DNA from: Prochlorococcus sp. AG-402-I21
GTDB lineage: Bacteria > Cyanobacteriota > Cyanobacteriia > PCC-6307 > Cyanobiaceae
Direction of reading: 5' to 3'
DNA length: 64,000 bases
Assembly: GCA_003216955.1 (NCBI GenBank)
Contig: QCHZ01000007.1
Coordinates: forward strand, 30,513-94,512
Notes under the pieces: generated by a model
What the model saw: the letters and a program-made list of their open reading frames with translations, nothing else
Database searches by the model: none
What the model was told of the DNA's origin: nothing
Program-made: the position numbers and the translations under genes
Shown: piece by piece, positions 28,371 through 38,018 of the stretch
Layout: every line of letters begins with the position of its first letter
Position numbering within the stretch: the stretch's first letter is position 1

Positions 28371-29117
28371 TTAATTAGATTCAATAGGTGTATTCTCTCC
28401 TCTAAGAATACAATGACTTATATCCCAATTATAATTGGACCAGATCCTTTCGTTCAGTTTAAAGTTTGCTCCATTAAAATTTTTAAATGTTACCTTTGTA
28501 GGCATAGCAGAGCAATATGGTCTGCTACCAGGCTTTGCTAAATATTGTTGATGATAGTCTTCTGCAAAATAAAATTTAATATTATTTTTAATCTCAGTAG
28601 TAATTTCTTCAAAACCATTGTTTTGTAGTTCTTTTTGATAACTATTTTTACTTTCTATTGCTTTACCGAATTGATCTTCACTTGTCGTATAAATAGCAGA
28701 TCTGTATTGGCTTCCCCTATCGTTCCCCTGACGATTGCCTTGAGTTGGATCATGGCATTCCCAAAATAATTTGAGTAGGTCGCTTATATCAATTTCATTA
28801 TTATTCCAAACTACTCTTACGACTTCTGTATGACCTGTTAGGCCTGAACATACTTCTCTATAGTTTGGGCTTTCCTTTTCACCGCCGGCGTATCCTACGG
28901 CAGTTGATATGACACCTGGCAGCCTCCAGAAACCTTTCTCTGCGCCCCAAAAGCAGCCACATCCAAAAAGTATTTCTTGCTCATTGCTTTTTAGCTTTGC
29001 TGTTAGATCATTTTTTAATATTGTATGTAGCACTATCTTCTTAGGTTCTTCTATAGTTTTATCAGCATAGAGCTTATCAATTAATATTGCTAAATATTCA
29101 GCTATCTTTTTAATCAT
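28371..29117 (-). CDS. msrA: Peptide-methionine (S)-S-oxide reductase
   Basis: The 248-residue protein repairs oxidised methionine with thioredoxin as reductant. The catalytic motif GCGCFWGAEKGFW is near residue 52. VGYAGG, the HDPTQGNRQGNDRGSQYRSA region and AEDYHQQYL are all present. It has a roughly 45-residue N-terminal extension beyond the core family and lacks a recognised targeting signal. It is part of a minus-strand run with a small membrane gene before and a small one after. Confidence 0.94.
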   Translation of the reverse strand: MIKKIAEYLAILIDKLYADKTIEEPKKIVLHTILKNDLTAKLKSNEQEILFGCGCFWGAEKGFWRLPGVISTAVGYAGGEKESPNYREVCSGLTGHTEVVRVVWNNNEIDISDLLKLFWECHDPTQGNRQGNDRGSQYRSAIYTTSEDQFGKAIESKNSYQKELQNNGFEEITTEIKNNIKFYFAEDYHQQYLAKPGSRPYCSAMPTKVTFKNFNGANFKLNERIWSNYNWDISHCILRGENTPIESN

Positions 29118-29121
29118 AACT

Positions 29122-29367
29122 TTAATTTATAGTTTCTATTTTTATATGATTTATTAGTGTAGTAACAAATGCAAATAATAAGAAAGGTAGGCTTAATACA
29201 AGTATTAACCCTACGCCTAAAAGAGCAAATATTGGTCTTGATGAGCCCATTAGTGCAAGACCTGCAGCAAGACTTACAAAGATTACACCCATCCAAGCAA
29301 GGATCTGAATGTAAATATCACCAAATTCAAGGTCACAAATAAGTTTATATTTTGTTAGATTGCTCAT
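29122..29367 (-). CDS. Small two-span membrane protein
   Basis: The 81-residue protein starts MSNLTKYKLICDLEFGDIYI and has two hydrophobic spans, about residues 22-42 and 47-72, separated by a short SSRP turn. It lies 4 bases ahead of msrA on the same strand, so the two are probably translated from one message. No family is recognised. Confidence 0.6.
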   Translation of the reverse strand: MSNLTKYKLICDLEFGDIYIQILAWMGVIFVSLAAGLALMGSSRPIFALLGVGLILVLSLPFLLFAFVTTLINHIKIETIN

Positions 29368-29448
29368 AATTTCATAATGAACATAATTGTTTTTCTAGCT
29401 TATATCTAATTTATATCGATTTGATTAAAAAATTTTAATAAGTAATGA

Positions 29449-31218
29449 TTAATCATTTGAGTTTAATTGCTCTTTTGCTTTTTCTCTCTCCCACATGCTT
29501 TTATACAAACCGTCTTTTTTAATTAAGAATTGATGAGTTCCCTCTTGTACAATTTTTCCTTCATTCATTACTAATATTCGATCACAAGCAGCAGCAGCTG
29601 ATAATTGATGACTAATCATTAATACCGTCTTACTATATTGATTTTTTATTGTTTGAAGTATTGCTGAAGCTGTCTTATTGTCCACGCTTGCTAGGGCATC
29701 ATCAAGAACAATTATTTTTGAATCTACTAACAGTGCTCTACTTAAAGCAGTTCGTTGTCTTTGTCCACCACTAAGAGTTATACCTCTTTCACCGACAAGT
29801 GTTTTAAGACCATCTGGAAAACCTTTAATGTCATCTGTCATTCGCGCCTCAAAGGCTGATTCCTGTACTTTTTCCATGGACGCTTCTGGATTCCCATATT
29901 TAATATTCTCTGAAAGTGTTTCTGTAAAAAGGTATCCCTCTTGAGGCACCAAAGCTATATTGCTTCTTAACTGTTTTAGCTTTAGGTCCATCACATCATT
30001 GTCGTCTAAAAACAATGTTCCTTCATCTATTTTTATCATTCTTCCTAAAGCTCTTGCCAATGTTGTTTTACCACAACCCACAGGCCCTACTAAGGCAACT
30101 ATCTCTCCAGGGTTTAATTTAAATGAAATTTCATCAAGTATTTTCCTTGGAGAATCTTCATACTGTATTGATAGATTTCTTGCCTCTAACTTCCCTAAAA
30201 TAGGTTTAGTTATATTTACAGTATTATCCTTATCTTTAATTGTTGGTTCATGATTTAATATCTCTTCTACTCTCTCTAAACTCACCTGACCTAATTGAAA
30301 AGTATTTAATGTAAACCCTAATAAAGCTGTTGGAAAAACAAGTCTCTCTACATAAAGAATTAATGCAACTAATCCTCCTACGGTAAGACTACCATTGCTT
30401 AATTTCCCACTCCCTATAGCTATAAGTAGAAGTAAAGAAATCGAGGATAAACCTTGAAGTAATGGGAATAATGTACTTGCAGTTCTTGCAAGGTTGATTG
30501 CAGCATCTCTATATCTAATGTTTAATTTGTTGAAAGCATTTTGTTCAGCTTGTTCTTGTCCATAAATTTTTATAGCACTTATACCAGATAGATCTTCTTG
30601 GATTAATTCACTTAATTCTGAGAGTGCTTCTTGTTGCTTTTTTCTTTGTTTTACCATTCTTCCACCGAATAATCCCACAGTGCCCAATAAAACTGGATAG
30701 ACAGAAATTGCAAAAAAAGTTAGAAGTGGGTCAATTGAAAGCATTGCTGGCAATGTGAAGGTGTAAGCCAACAATGTATTTGTAAGACTAAGAACCGTAA
30801 AACCAAGCAATCTTCGAATGTTTTCTAAATCGCTAGTAGCTCTTGTTATGACTTCTCCAGTCCCGATGGTTTGAACCCATCCGGGATCTTGTTCCAACAT
30901 GTGATCAAATAATTTTTGTCTTAATGAAACTTCTACTTGTCTACCAACTCCAAATACGAGTTGCCGAGATATCAATCTTGCTCCCCCCATCACTGTTGCC
31001 AAGAGTATTAACCATGTCGACTTATTTAAGACGTATGTAAATGTAAATCCTGCTTTTAGATCATCAACGATATTCCTAACTTCCATTGGAATTGCAACGC
31101 TTAAAATATTTACAAATATCAGACATAAAGCGCCTATTATTAGCGCCTTCTTGTGTGGCCTCAAATAGTTTTTAACTAGATCTAGTCTTAATGCAGCCAT
31201 TCTTTTATTAATATGCAC
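29449..31218 (-). CDS. ABC half-exporter, MdlB/MsbA type
   Basis: The 589-residue protein fuses six membrane helices (about residues 20-310) to one ATPase domain. Walker A is GPVGCGKTT near residue 380, the signature is TLSGGQRQR near 481, and Walker B is KIIVLDDALASVD near 503. It should act as a homodimer or pair with another half-exporter. Substrates in this group include lipids, peptides and drugs; none can be named. It diverges from the DUF3288 gene, with 56 bases between starts. Confidence 0.92.
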   Translation of the reverse strand: MHINKRMAALRLDLVKNYLRPHKKALIIGALCLIFVNILSVAIPMEVRNIVDDLKAGFTFTYVLNKSTWLILLATVMGGARLISRQLVFGVGRQVEVSLRQKLFDHMLEQDPGWVQTIGTGEVITRATSDLENIRRLLGFTVLSLTNTLLAYTFTLPAMLSIDPLLTFFAISVYPVLLGTVGLFGGRMVKQRKKQQEALSELSELIQEDLSGISAIKIYGQEQAEQNAFNKLNIRYRDAAINLARTASTLFPLLQGLSSISLLLLIAIGSGKLSNGSLTVGGLVALILYVERLVFPTALLGFTLNTFQLGQVSLERVEEILNHEPTIKDKDNTVNITKPILGKLEARNLSIQYEDSPRKILDEISFKLNPGEIVALVGPVGCGKTTLARALGRMIKIDEGTLFLDDNDVMDLKLKQLRSNIALVPQEGYLFTETLSENIKYGNPEASMEKVQESAFEARMTDDIKGFPDGLKTLVGERGITLSGGQRQRTALSRALLVDSKIIVLDDALASVDNKTASAILQTIKNQYSKTVLMISHQLSAAAACDRILVMNEGKIVQEGTHQFLIKKDGLYKSMWEREKAKEQLNSND

Positions 31219-31274
31219 ACTAACCTAGGCAATATAAGCCCATGGACGTGAGCAAAATCCAATTTAATTGATTT

Positions 31275-31586
31275 ATGAACGAGGCCCAAAATCACCCTCT
31301 GTATTCAACAGATAGAGAAAATCTTGATCGTTTATGTTCTATTGATTCACCAACTTCTAACAATTTTGTTGAACTAGCTAGATTAATCATTCGCTATCAA
31401 GATTTTAAAGGAGCTGAAGATCTTAATTCTGACATGGAAAAATTATTAAAAAAATGGGACATTTCTCGTCACAAATTAGAGGCAATAACAAGAAAACTTT
31501 GGTCAGATGGATTTCGTCCTACAAGTCATTCAAGTCCTGATAACGTTGGTTCTGGATTTGATACGTCAGATTCGTCTCAAGCTTAA
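31275..31586 (+). CDS. DUF3288 protein
   Basis: This 103-residue soluble protein matches the cyanobacterial DUF3288 family: HPLYSTDRENLDRLCSIDSP at the start, then NNFVELARLIIRYQDFKGAED and a helical KLLKKWDISRHKLEAITRKL. The C-terminal 25 residues are polar and probably unstructured. Function is unknown. It diverges from the ABC half-exporter gene and precedes trpD. Confidence 0.8.
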   Translation: MNEAQNHPLYSTDRENLDRLCSIDSPTSNNFVELARLIIRYQDFKGAEDLNSDMEKLLKKWDISRHKLEAITRKLWSDGFRPTSHSSPDNVGSGFDTSDSSQA

Positions 31587-31666
31587 TGTTAGGAAATTAT
31601 TTTTTTATTTAAACAACTTATATAGTTGATATATTAATGATTAAGTTATAAAAAATATTCAGCTGA

Positions 31667-31681
31667 GAATGCTTAGCATTC
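31667..31681. promoter_or_regulatory. Near-palindrome just before trpD
   Basis: GAATGCT-T-AGCATTC is a 15-base palindrome with a 1-base centre, 17 bases before the trpD start. It could be an operator or a small leader hairpin limiting translation. No factor is recognised. Confidence 0.3.
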
Positions 31682-31697
31682 AGGCACTTTCTGATAC

Positions 31698-32735
31698 ATG
31701 ACAAACTTAAATCCTATATCTTTTTCATTAATTCTTGAATTACTTCTTTCAGCTAATGATTTAACTGTAGAGCAATCTAGTTATTTAATGAATTCATGGA
31801 TCGAAAATAAAATTGAGCCAGTTCAAACGGGGGCATTGTTAGCTGCATTTAGAGCAAAGGGGGTTTCTGGTAATGAACTTTCGGCAATGGCAAAAATTCT
31901 TCAAAATGCCTCAAAAACGCCATTAGATCAACCCCTTTTTGATTTGGTTGATACCTGTGGAACTGGTGGAGATGGGGCTAACACGTTCAATATTTCTACA
32001 GCAGTTGCTTTTGTCTCAGCTGCTTTAGGGGTAAAAATTGCTAAACATGGCAATCGAAGTGCAAGTGGCAAGGTTGGTTCAGCTGATGTACTAGAAAATT
32101 TAGGATTGCCTTTAGATGTTTCTTCAGAAAAAATAGTTCAAGCTTTAAAGAATTTGGGCATTACATTTCTTTTTGCTCCTTCTTGGCATCCTTCACTGGT
32201 AAATCTTGCTCCCTTAAGAAAAAGCTTAGGGGTTAGAACCATTTTTAATTTACTGGGTCCATTGGTTAACCCCCTTAGACCCAAGTCACAAGTATTGGGA
32301 GTAGCTAAAGCTGATTTGCTTGATCCAATATCCATCGCTTTAAAAGGTATGGGTCTTAAAAGGGCTGTGGTGGTTCATGGCGCAGGTGGACTTGATGAGG
32401 CTTCACTGGCTGGGCCTAATCAATTTCGTTTCTTAGACAAGGATGGTATTAGATCTGAAATTATTAACCCTAGTGATTTTGGACTTACTGAAATCTCTAA
32501 TGAAAGTTTGAAAGGAGATGATTTGAAAACTAATTCACAAATTCTAATGTCTTTACTTAAAGGAGAAGGCAATAAATATCACAAAGAAGTCGTAGCATTA
32601 AATACTGCTCTTGTTTTATGGGTGTCGGGAGCTGAGGATGATTTGTCTTTAGGTGTCAAACGATCATTAGATTGTTTGAATACAGATAAATCATGGCTTC
32701 TTTTCGAACAGTTAAGAGATTTTTTAGCCATCTAA
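31698..32735 (+). CDS. trpD: Anthranilate phosphoribosyltransferase
   Basis: The 345-residue enzyme joins anthranilate and PRPP in tryptophan synthesis. The PRPP site [17 protein letters not shown] is near residue 86 and the [18 protein letters not shown] region near 117; [12 protein letters not shown] near residue 195 binds anthranilate. Length and order are those of TrpD. It is a stand-alone tryptophan gene here, followed by carA after 29 bases. Confidence 0.97.
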   Translation: MTNLNPISFSLILELLLSANDLTVEQSSYLMNSWIENKIEPVQTGALLAAFRAKGVSGNELSAMAKILQNASKTPLDQPLFDLVDTCGTGGDGANTFNISTAVAFVSAALGVKIAKHGNRSASGKVGSADVLENLGLPLDVSSEKIVQALKNLGITFLFAPSWHPSLVNLAPLRKSLGVRTIFNLLGPLVNPLRPKSQVLGVAKADLLDPISIALKGMGLKRAVVVHGAGGLDEASLAGPNQFRFLDKDGIRSEIINPSDFGLTEISNESLKGDDLKTNSQILMSLLKGEGNKYHKEVVALNTALVLWVSGAEDDLSLGVKRSLDCLNTDKSWLLFEQLRDFLAI

Positions 32736-32764
32736 TTCTTTTAACCTGATAAATCCTATTTCTT

Positions 32765-33919
32765 ATGATTTTTGATAATGATAGCTCCGCAATATTGTTA
32801 TTGGAGGATGGTACTTATTTTGAAGGAATATCTTTTGGTGCAGTAGGGACTATTTGTGGTGAAGTCGTATTTAATACTGGTATGACTGGTTATCAGGAGG
32901 TAATAACTGATCCAAGTTACTATGGACAGCTTATTACTTTTACCTACCCAGAGATTGGAAATACTGGAGTCAATTCCGAGGATAGTGAATCATCACATCC
33001 TTCAGTAAAAGGTGTGATAGCTCGTCAAGTCTCAGAAATGTCTAGTAACTGGAGACATGAAATTTCTTTTGATAAATGGCTAAAGGATGAAAATGTTGTT
33101 GGAATTCGTGGAATAGATACAAGAGCACTTGTTAGACATTTAAGAGAGTCTGGTTCATTGAATGGAATTATTTCATCAGACTCAAACGCTTCAATAGCTC
33201 AATTATTTGCACTTCTACAAAAATCACCTTCAATGAGTGGTCTGAATCTTGTCAATAAAGTTACAACCAAAAGCTCTTTTAAAGTTAATTCAAGTTGTCC
33301 GGTTTCATTTGATAAGAGAATTAAAAATATTCAAACAATTCCATATAATGTTGTTGCTATAGATTTTGGGATAAAGAAATCGATATTAGATCGACTAGTT
33401 GCTCATGGTTGTGAAGTAACTGTCTTGCCTGCAGATGCGGAAATATCTGATGTTCTGGCTTTATCACCAGAAGGTGTTTTCCTTTCCAATGGCCCTGGTG
33501 ATCCATCTACAGTTAATACTGGTATTAATCTTGTTAAAAATTTAATTGAATACAAAAAACTACCTTTATTTGGAATCTGCTTAGGGCATCAGATCCTTGG
33601 ATTAGCTTTGGGTGGGAAAACTTTTAAACTTCCTTATGGGCATAGAGGATTAAATCATCCATGTGGATTGAATGGAAAAGTTGAAATTACAAGTCAAAAT
33701 CATGGTTTCGCTTTGAATTCAGAATCTCTAAATTCTGAAAAAATAAAAATTACAAGATTCAATTTGAATGACCAAACAGTGGCCGCTATTTCAGTAATTG
33801 ATAAGCCTTTCTTTGGTGTTCAATATCATCCCGAGGCAAGCCCAGGACCTCACGATGCTGATCATCATTTTAATCATTTCGTAACCTTAATAGAAGAACG
33901 ACGAAGAATCGTGGATTAA
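32765..33919 (+). CDS. carA: Carbamoyl-phosphate synthase small subunit
   Basis: The 384-residue subunit releases ammonia from glutamine and channels it to CarB. The N-terminal small-subunit domain shows [20 protein letters not shown]. The glutaminase has the nucleophile in [17 protein letters not shown] near residue 266 and the His/Glu in [17 protein letters not shown]. It is complete. It lies behind trpD and 24 kb from carB, so the two subunits are not co-transcribed. Confidence 0.97.
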   Translation: MIFDNDSSAILLLEDGTYFEGISFGAVGTICGEVVFNTGMTGYQEVITDPSYYGQLITFTYPEIGNTGVNSEDSESSHPSVKGVIARQVSEMSSNWRHEISFDKWLKDENVVGIRGIDTRALVRHLRESGSLNGIISSDSNASIAQLFALLQKSPSMSGLNLVNKVTTKSSFKVNSSCPVSFDKRIKNIQTIPYNVVAIDFGIKKSILDRLVAHGCEVTVLPADAEISDVLALSPEGVFLSNGPGDPSTVNTGINLVKNLIEYKKLPLFGICLGHQILGLALGGKTFKLPYGHRGLNHPCGLNGKVEITSQNHGFALNSESLNSEKIKITRFNLNDQTVAAISVIDKPFFGVQYHPEASPGPHDADHHFNHFVTLIEERRRIVD

Positions 33920-33970
33920 TTTGGTTTCTATCACTACACTTCCATCATGAAGTCATAGGGGACTAATCCC

Positions 33971-34336
33971 ATAACTGAATTACAACGACTTACTGTTTCC
34001 CTTAGAGGTGGTTTTAGCCAGCAAAATGGTTGTTTGGTGATTAGTTTCACTGGTCAGCTAGATGCATATTCAGAGAAACAATTCACTACATATATCAATG
34101 AAGTTTTAGCTTCTAATCAACTATCAGTCGTAATTGATTTAACTAATATCGATTTCATTGATTCTTGTGGTCTAGGTGCCATGGTTCAAGCAGCTAAAAA
34201 ATGTACTCAGTTAAAAAGGTCATTTAACGTTGTGGGAAATCCTAGAGTCATTCAAACAATCAAACTTGTTCGACTAGAGGAGTTTCTTCATTTGGCAACA
34301 GATCTGAATACTGCAATCAGTAAATTATCAGCTTGA
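33971..34336 (+). CDS. STAS-domain protein (anti-anti-sigma type), possible AUA start
   Basis: The STAS core includes ISFTGQLDAYSEKQF and IDLTNIDFIDSCGLGAMVQA, where the Ser in DSCG is the site phosphorylated in SpoIIAA-type antagonists. The frame can be read from a TTG at 34034, but that cuts into the first strand. Twenty-one further in-frame codons upstream encode ITELQRLTVSLRGGFSQQNG, a sensible first strand, and the only possible start there is ATA at 33971, preceded by AGGGGA at 8-base spacing. The role is probably in regulation of a partner kinase or sigma factor, which is not in the window. It overlaps mrnC by TTGA. Confidence 0.65.
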   Translation: MTELQRLTVSLRGGFSQQNGCLVISFTGQLDAYSEKQFTTYINEVLASNQLSVVIDLTNIDFIDSCGLGAMVQAAKKCTQLKRSFNVVGNPRVIQTIKLVRLEEFLHLATDLNTAISKLSA

Positions 34337-34731
34337 CTGATTGGATTCGCTCTTACAAATCAACCATTTCTCCAGATGGTTTGGGCCCTCTGCAATTAGC
34401 TTGGTTGGGAGACGCTGTATGGGAATTGCATCAAAGGTTGCGATATTGCAATAGTCCAATGCGCTCCAAAGATCTACACAATGCAGTTGTTAATGAGGTG
34501 AATGCATCCAGTCAAGCTAGGGCAATCAGTAAAATTGAACCTTTTTTAACTGATACTGAAAAGGATTTCCTTAGAAAAGGTAGAAACAAAGCAGGAAGAG
34601 GACCCAAAAATGTAGATGCAGCCACATATGCAATTGCTACCGGATTTGAGACTATTGTTGGATGGTTGTTTTTGAAAAATCCAAATCGGCTTGCTGATTT
34701 ATTTGATCTTCTTGATCGACCCATTAACTAG
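34333..34731 (+). CDS. mrnC: Mini-ribonuclease III
   Basis: This 132-residue RNase III-like protein consists of the catalytic domain only, without a dsRNA-binding domain. The catalytic Asp lies in QLAWLGDAVWELHQR near residue 27 and a second acidic/basic site in FLRKGRNKAGRGPKNVDAATY. Mini-III matures 23S rRNA ends in bacteria. It starts with TTG overlapping the STAS gene stop, so translation is probably coupled. rlmB, another 23S rRNA gene, follows after 17 bases. Confidence 0.9.
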   Translation: MTDWIRSYKSTISPDGLGPLQLAWLGDAVWELHQRLRYCNSPMRSKDLHNAVVNEVNASSQARAISKIEPFLTDTEKDFLRKGRNKAGRGPKNVDAATYAIATGFETIVGWLFLKNPNRLADLFDLLDRPIN

Positions 34732-34748
34732 AAAATAGTTCTTATAAA

Positions 34749-35999
34749 ATGAGTTATCGCTTCAGTAAAGACACAACCAATTCCAGAAACTCTTCATCTA
34801 AGAAACGAAGTAGTAATTATTTTCGTCAAGATAATGATTCCAAAAAGTCTAACTTTAATGAACGAAGAAGATCAAATAATAGAATCAACCGTCTTTCATC
34901 TGATCCAGTAAATCAATACTCATTAGATAAAGAATCATCAGGCCGATCAAGAAGTAGTAACCACTCAAATTCAAATTACCGTGGATCTAATCGATTTGAA
35001 AGAAAATCGGCAAATTCCTCATACCGAAATCAAAACTCTAAGGATTCAAATAATTACAGAGGATCTAATCGATTTGAACGAAAATCCACAAATCCTTCAT
35101 ACCGAAATCAAAATTCTAATGAAACTGTCAATTACAGAAGATCAGAAAATAATGAACCTCTTTCATATTCGGAAAGTTTTACCAAAACGTTAAGTGATGA
35201 TTTGATTTGGGGACGTCATTCAACTGAGGCAGCTCTTTTGGGTGACAGAGCAATCCATAGAATTTGGTGTACTTCTGAATTACGAAGTTCACCAAAGTTT
35301 TTTCAACTTCTCAAAGATTCAAAATCTTCTGGAGTCTTGGTTGAAGAAGTTTCTTGGTCAAGGCTTGGCCAGCTTACGAATGGTGCAGTCCATCAAGGAA
35401 TAGTTTTACAAATTGCCGCATCAAAAACACATGACTTCAAGAATTTAATAGATGCTTGCAAAGCTTTTGGTGATTCATCATTGCTCTTGGCTTTAGATGG
35501 CTTAACTGATCCTCAGAATCTTGGAGCGATAATTCGATCTGCCGAAGCCCTTGGAGCTCAAGGCTTAATCCTTCCACAAAGACGAAGTGCCGGTTTAACA
35601 GGATCCGTCGCAAAAGTTGCTGCTGGGGCTCTGGAGCATTTGCCAGTAGCAAGAGTTGTTAATTTAAATAGGTCTTTGGAGAAATTGAAAAATGAAGGTT
35701 ATACCGTTGTTGGCCTTGCGGAGGAAGGACCTTCTACTTTATCTGAGATCAACTTTCAAGGCCCTTTAGTGGTAGTAGTTGGGTCAGAAGATAAAGGAAT
35801 TTCTTTAATAACTAGAAGGTTGTGTGATCAATTGGTAAGGATTCCTCTTAAAGGTGTCACTACCAGCCTTAATGCGTCAGTAGCAACATCTATTTTTTTA
35901 TATGAAGTCGCAAGATCTAGATGGATGCGCTCAATCTCTGGACAAGCCCCTTCTCCTAGATTATTGAAACCTCACATTTCAACTGAAAATATTAACTAA
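34749..35999 (+). CDS. rlmB: 23S rRNA 2'-O-methyltransferase (TrmH/RlmB type) with long repetitive N-terminus
   Basis: Residues 150-400 form a SPOUT TrmH-family methyltransferase: WGRHSTEAALLG near 155, LDGLTDPQNLGAIIRSAEALG near 250, VVGSEDKGISLITRR and TTSLNASVATSIFLYE at the C-terminus. These are the family motifs. The first 145 residues are Asn/Ser/Arg-rich and contain a 26-residue repeat (NYRGSNRFERKS and SYRNQNS elements) in two full copies plus a part. Such basic, disordered arms could help bind RNA. It is placed next to mrnC, in line with a shared rRNA role. Confidence 0.9.
   Translation: MSYRFSKDTTNSRNSSSKKRSSNYFRQDNDSKKSNFNERRRSNNRINRLSSDPVNQYSLDKESSGRSRSSNHSNSNYRGSNRFERKSANSSYRNQNSKDSNNYRGSNRFERKSTNPSYRNQNSNETVNYRRSENNEPLSYSESFTKTLSDDLIWGRHSTEAALLGDRAIHRIWCTSELRSSPKFFQLLKDSKSSGVLVEEVSWSRLGQLTNGAVHQGIVLQIAASKTHDFKNLIDACKAFGDSSLLLALDGLTDPQNLGAIIRSAEALGAQGLILPQRRSAGLTGSVAKVAAGALEHLPVARVVNLNRSLEKLKNEGYTVVGLAEEGPSTLSEINFQGPLVVVVGSEDKGISLITRRLCDQLVRIPLKGVTTSLNASVATSIFLYEVARSRWMRSISGQAPSPRLLKPHISTENIN
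34974..35157 (+). repeat. 78-bp in-frame tandem repeat in rlmB
   Basis: Units begin at 34974, 35052 and 35130, each 78 bases (26 codons) apart. The first two are nearly identical, the third is partial. They encode NYRGSNRFERKS and SYRNQNS elements, so the arm length could vary between strains by unit gain or loss. Confidence 0.85.
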
Positions 36000-36225
36000 C
36001 CTCTTTAAATATAACCTTAAAAATAAGCGTATATTTTTTATAGATTTATTAGGAAATTTATAACTTCATAATCAAATTACATAATTAATTACATCATCGA
36101 CATTTTCTATACTCAACATTTTTTGATTTCAAATGTATGTTTCATCATCAAGTGAAGATAATTTTGATTTTTTATTTGATAAGCATCTGATTAAGAAAGT
36201 ATAATAAATTAAATGCAGTTGACTT

Positions 36226-36456
36226 ATGGGTCCCATTAGGGCTCTTCGAAGCTTAGGTAATAGTTTTGGCTTGGCCTGGTGGGCCAAGGTTGAGACACTT
36301 CAACCTGAGGTTACTTATTGGTTTGGTCCATTTCTCACTCGTCGTAGTTTGAAAATCAGATTAAATGGATTTGTAGAAGATCTTTCTGCAGAGTCACCTC
36401 AGCAAATTAATCATATTTTAATTAGGTGTCGTCGTAACGAGCCGCTTACGTCATAG
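36226..36456 (+). CDS. DUF1816 protein
   Basis: This 76-residue protein fits the cyanobacterial DUF1816 family: LAWWAKVETLQPEVTYWFGP and KIRLNGFVEDLSAESPQQI. It is small and soluble. In some cyanobacteria this family lies near phycobilisome linker genes, but none is seen here. The spacer before it (36000-36225) has no gene I can support. gatA follows after 30 bases. Confidence 0.78.
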   Translation: MGPIRALRSLGNSFGLAWWAKVETLQPEVTYWFGPFLTRRSLKIRLNGFVEDLSAESPQQINHILIRCRRNEPLTS

Positions 36457-36486
36457 GCTTTAAACTATTTTTTTTATAATTTAATA

Positions 36487-37947
36487 ATGACTTTTGCAGA
36501 CTTACGCCAGAAATTGAAAAGTGGTGAAGTCTCTTCCACAGAGCTTGTTCAAGAAAAAATAAATCGAATAAAGGAATTAGATCCAACTTTGAATACCTTT
36601 TTAACCGTTAACTTTGATCAGGCGTTAAGCGTGGCTGATCAAATAGATAAACAAATTTCCTCTGGAGAGAGTCTTCCGACTTTGTCAGGGATACCATTGG
36701 CTATCAAAGATAACCTTTGCACAAAAGGAATTAAGACAACTTGCGCTAGCAAGATTTTGGATGACTTTGTACCCCCATATGAGTCAACGGTCACTCAAAA
36801 GCTTTTGAACGCAGGAGCAATAATTATAGGTAAGACCAATATGGATGAGTTTGCTATGGGTAGTTCTACTGAAACCTCAGCATTTGGTCCTACTTTAAAT
36901 CCATGGAACATATCTAAAGTTCCTGGAGGAAGCTCTGGTGGAAGCGCAGCCTCCGTTGCTGCCGGATTATGTTACGGATCTCTTGGGTCTGATACTGGAG
37001 GATCAATTCGACAACCAGCCTCATTTTGTGGTGTTGTTGGCATGAAACCAACTTATGGTCGTGTTAGTCGATGGGGATTAATAGCTTTTGCTAGTTCTTT
37101 AGATCAGGTTGGTCCATTTGCTAACAATGTTTCAGATGCAGCTGAAATCTTGCAGGTAATATCAGGCAAAGATGTTTTTGACTCAACTACTGTTGATATC
37201 CCTGTCCCTAATTATTTGGAGAACCTTTCTAAGTCAATTAAGGGATTGAAAATAGGATTAATTGATAATTGCTTTGATCATGAAGGTTTAGCTTCTGATG
37301 TTAAAGACTCCGTTCTTAGCTCTGCCTCGTTGCTTGAACACTTAGGTGCCGAGATTATTAATGTTTCTTGCCCTCGTTTTAATGATGGAATCGCTACTTA
37401 TTATGTTATTGCTCCATCAGAAGCTTCAGCGAATTTAGCCAGATACGACGGTGTCAAATATGGTTTTCGCTCTGAAGATGAGCAATCTCTTATACATATG
37501 ACCTCCAAAACTCGAGCACTTGGTTTTGGAAGTGAAGTTAAACGTAGAATTCTTATAGGAACGTATGCTTTGTCCGCCGGCTATGTTGATGCATACTATA
37601 AAAAGGCTCAGCAAGTTCGAACTTTGATACGTAGAGATTTTGATGAAGCTTTCCAAAAAGTAGATGTTTTATTGGCTCCAACAGCTCCTACTACGGCTTT
37701 CGGTTCAGGAGATAATATTGATAACCCTATGGCTATGTACTTATCGGATTTATTAACGATTCCAGCAAATTTAGCTGGATTGCCTGCTATCAGCCTGCCA
37801 TGCGGTTTTGATAAATCTGGTTTACCAATCGGCTTACAGCTAATTGGTAATGTTTTTGAAGAAGGAAAGCTTCTTCAAGTTGCCAGTCAATTTGAGAATG
37901 CTGCAGATGTTTATAAAAATAGACCTAAAACAGATTTCACGTTATAA
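36487..37947 (+). CDS. gatA: Glutamyl-tRNA(Gln) amidotransferase subunit A
   Basis: The 486-residue amidase provides ammonia for converting Glu-tRNA(Gln) to Gln-tRNA(Gln). The catalytic Lys is in [12 protein letters not shown] near residue 76 and the Ser cis-Ser region in [15 protein letters not shown] with [14 protein letters not shown] near 170. The enzyme is complete. GatB and GatC are not in this window. dnaE follows after 71 bases. Confidence 0.97.
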   Translation: MTFADLRQKLKSGEVSSTELVQEKINRIKELDPTLNTFLTVNFDQALSVADQIDKQISSGESLPTLSGIPLAIKDNLCTKGIKTTCASKILDDFVPPYESTVTQKLLNAGAIIIGKTNMDEFAMGSSTETSAFGPTLNPWNISKVPGGSSGGSAASVAAGLCYGSLGSDTGGSIRQPASFCGVVGMKPTYGRVSRWGLIAFASSLDQVGPFANNVSDAAEILQVISGKDVFDSTTVDIPVPNYLENLSKSIKGLKIGLIDNCFDHEGLASDVKDSVLSSASLLEHLGAEIINVSCPRFNDGIATYYVIAPSEASANLARYDGVKYGFRSEDEQSLIHMTSKTRALGFGSEVKRRILIGTYALSAGYVDAYYKKAQQVRTLIRRDFDEAFQKVDVLLAPTAPTTAFGSGDNIDNPMAMYLSDLLTIPANLAGLPAISLPCGFDKSGLPIGLQLIGNVFEEGKLLQVASQFENAADVYKNRPKTDFTL

Positions 37948-38018
37948 AGGTTGAACCACTTTATGTGGAGAGTATAAATTTCGCTACACTATATGCAGCG
38001 TAGCTTCGAACGATATTA

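Noticed and set aside
29114..29296. 60-residue cysteine-rich minus-strand frame
   Set aside because: It lies in another frame of the small two-span membrane gene, whose hydrophobic pattern is more sensible.
29678..30253. Two plus-strand frames inside the ABC half-exporter
   Set aside because: They are antisense shadows of the ATPase domain.
36133..36204. 23-residue frame between rlmB and the DUF1816 gene
   Set aside because: It is too short, low in complexity and without a clear ribosome site.
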